DNA from: Gammaproteobacteria bacterium | Lineage (GTDB): Bacteria > Pseudomonadota > Gammaproteobacteria > Chromatiales > Chromatiaceae | NCBI GenBank assembly: GCA_030620735.1 | Contig: JAUXDV010000121.1 | Location: 1 to 6,166 of the forward strand | DNA: 6,166 nt | Direction: 5' to 3' | Shown here: positions 5,578-6,166 of the stretch, piece by piece | How the letters are laid out: each line of letters opens with the position of its first letter | Position numbering within the stretch: the first letter of the stretch is position 1 | Made by a program: the position numbers and the translations under genes | Notes under the pieces: model-generated | Seen by the model: only the letters and a program-made list of their open reading frames with translations | The model's database searches: none | Told to the model about the DNA's origin: nothing

Positions 5578-6166
5578 ATGTCCGAATTCAACCATCAAAC
5601 CATCATTATCACTGGCGCCGCCGGAAATCTGGGTACAGCAGTTGCGCAAACATTTGCTGCTGCTGGAGCCAATATCGTACTTGTCGACATCGATGAGGAA
5701 CGTCTATTACAGACTCAGAGAGGCCTTCCAGCGGGAACAGAGTCGTTCATCATCCCGACCAACCTGATCGACCCGGAGTCTGTCTCCGCTATGGTCAGCA
5801 GAGTCAGGGAGGGATTTGGTCAAATCGATATACTCGCCAATATCGCCGGCGGCTTCACCATGGGACCTCGGATTCACGAGACAGCAGACAGGGATTGGGA
5901 CTTCATGATGGATCTGAATGTACGCTCCGTATTCAACTGCTGCAGGGCCGTTATTCCCGGCATGCTGGAAAACGGAGGTGGCAAAATCATCAATATATCG
6001 GCGCGCGCCGCGCGTGAAGGCAAGGCGAAAATGGGGCCTTATTGCGCCTCCAAGGCTGCTGTCATCACCCTCACCGAGACGCTTTCCGCTGAAAACAGAG
6101 AGATGGGGATCAACGTCAACTGCATACTCCCCGGCACCATCGATACACCCCGCAATCGCGAGGATA
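5578..6166 (+). CDS. Short-chain dehydrogenase/reductase (classical SDR), 3' end outside the window
   Basis: The frame is open from the ATG at 5578 to the window edge, giving 196 codons (family length about 245-260). It is a soluble NAD(P)-dependent oxidoreductase with a Rossmann fold: TGAAGNLG (12-19) binds the cofactor, and Asp37 at the end of beta strand 2 suggests NAD(H) rather than NADP(H). NIAG (88-91), Asn114 in LNV, Y155-x3-K159 (YCASK) and the PG motif (185-186) follow in order. The catalytic Ser expected 13 residues before Tyr155 is Ala142; Ser141 is next to it. The substrate cannot be told from the sequence; annotations such as 3-oxoacyl-ACP reductase would be guesses. The ribosome-binding site is modest (AAGAG, about 10 nt upstream). 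It is divergent from lapB, so no operon link to LPS or pyrimidine synthesis is implied. Confidence 0.93.
   Translation, partial: MSEFNHQTIIITGAAGNLGTAVAQTFAAAGANIVLVDIDEERLLQTQRGLPAGTESFIIPTNLIDPESVSAMVSRVREGFGQIDILANIAGGFTMGPRIHETADRDWDFMMDLNVRSVFNCCRAVIPGMLENGGGKIINISARAAREGKAKMGPYCASKAAVITLTETLSAENREMGINVNCILPGTIDTPRNRED

Overview
The window reads as gammaproteobacterial chromosome. The main clue is the lapB-pyrF gene pair, a characteristic gammaproteobacterial arrangement. An initiator tRNA with the E. coli-type sequence and an HtpG of E. coli-like architecture agree with this. The exact lineage cannot be fixed from sequence alone; a non-enteric group is likely, because intergenic palindromes and heptamer repeats are present and lapA is missing next to lapB.

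Left edge (1-605): the 3' part of a tyrosine-recombinase (phage/island integrase) gene runs rightward towards the 3' end of a leftward initiator tRNA-fMet gene. Only 24 bp separate them, which is the classic geometry of an element integrated in a tRNA gene. The integrase fragment appears fused at its N-terminal side to a serine-recombinase-type helix-turn-helix, so the left edge looks like a decayed or rearranged island boundary. The tRNA has a well-formed sigma70 promoter (620-648) with an AT-rich upstream tract. Its terminator lies inside the last codons of the integrase gene.

Middle (683-3587): leftward genes for a typical 2-Cys peroxiredoxin and for the Hsp90 chaperone HtpG. They are separated by a 75-bp intergenic patch of 7-bp repeats (GAGTA/TACTC). 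Upstream of htpG is a 275-bp non-coding stretch. It holds a strong sigma32-type heat-shock promoter that begins 3 bp after the pyrF stop codon. Between that promoter and htpG lies a roughly 76-110-bp palindromic (MITE/REP-like) element, which gives htpG a predicted 5' UTR of about 235 nt with a large hairpin.

Right (3588-6166): lapB and pyrF form a tight leftward operon (12-bp gap). LapB is the TPR/rubredoxin-type regulator of LPS synthesis and PyrF makes UMP. A divergent rightward short-chain dehydrogenase/reductase gene starts 130 bp from lapB and runs off the window. Stress and protein quality control link several of the genes (peroxiredoxin, HtpG, LapB), but they are separate transcription units. 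I found no convincing novel multigene system. The points worth a second look are the chimeric recombinase at the tRNA, the palindromic element in the htpG leader, the lysine-rich segment in HtpG, and the displaced catalytic serine in the SDR.
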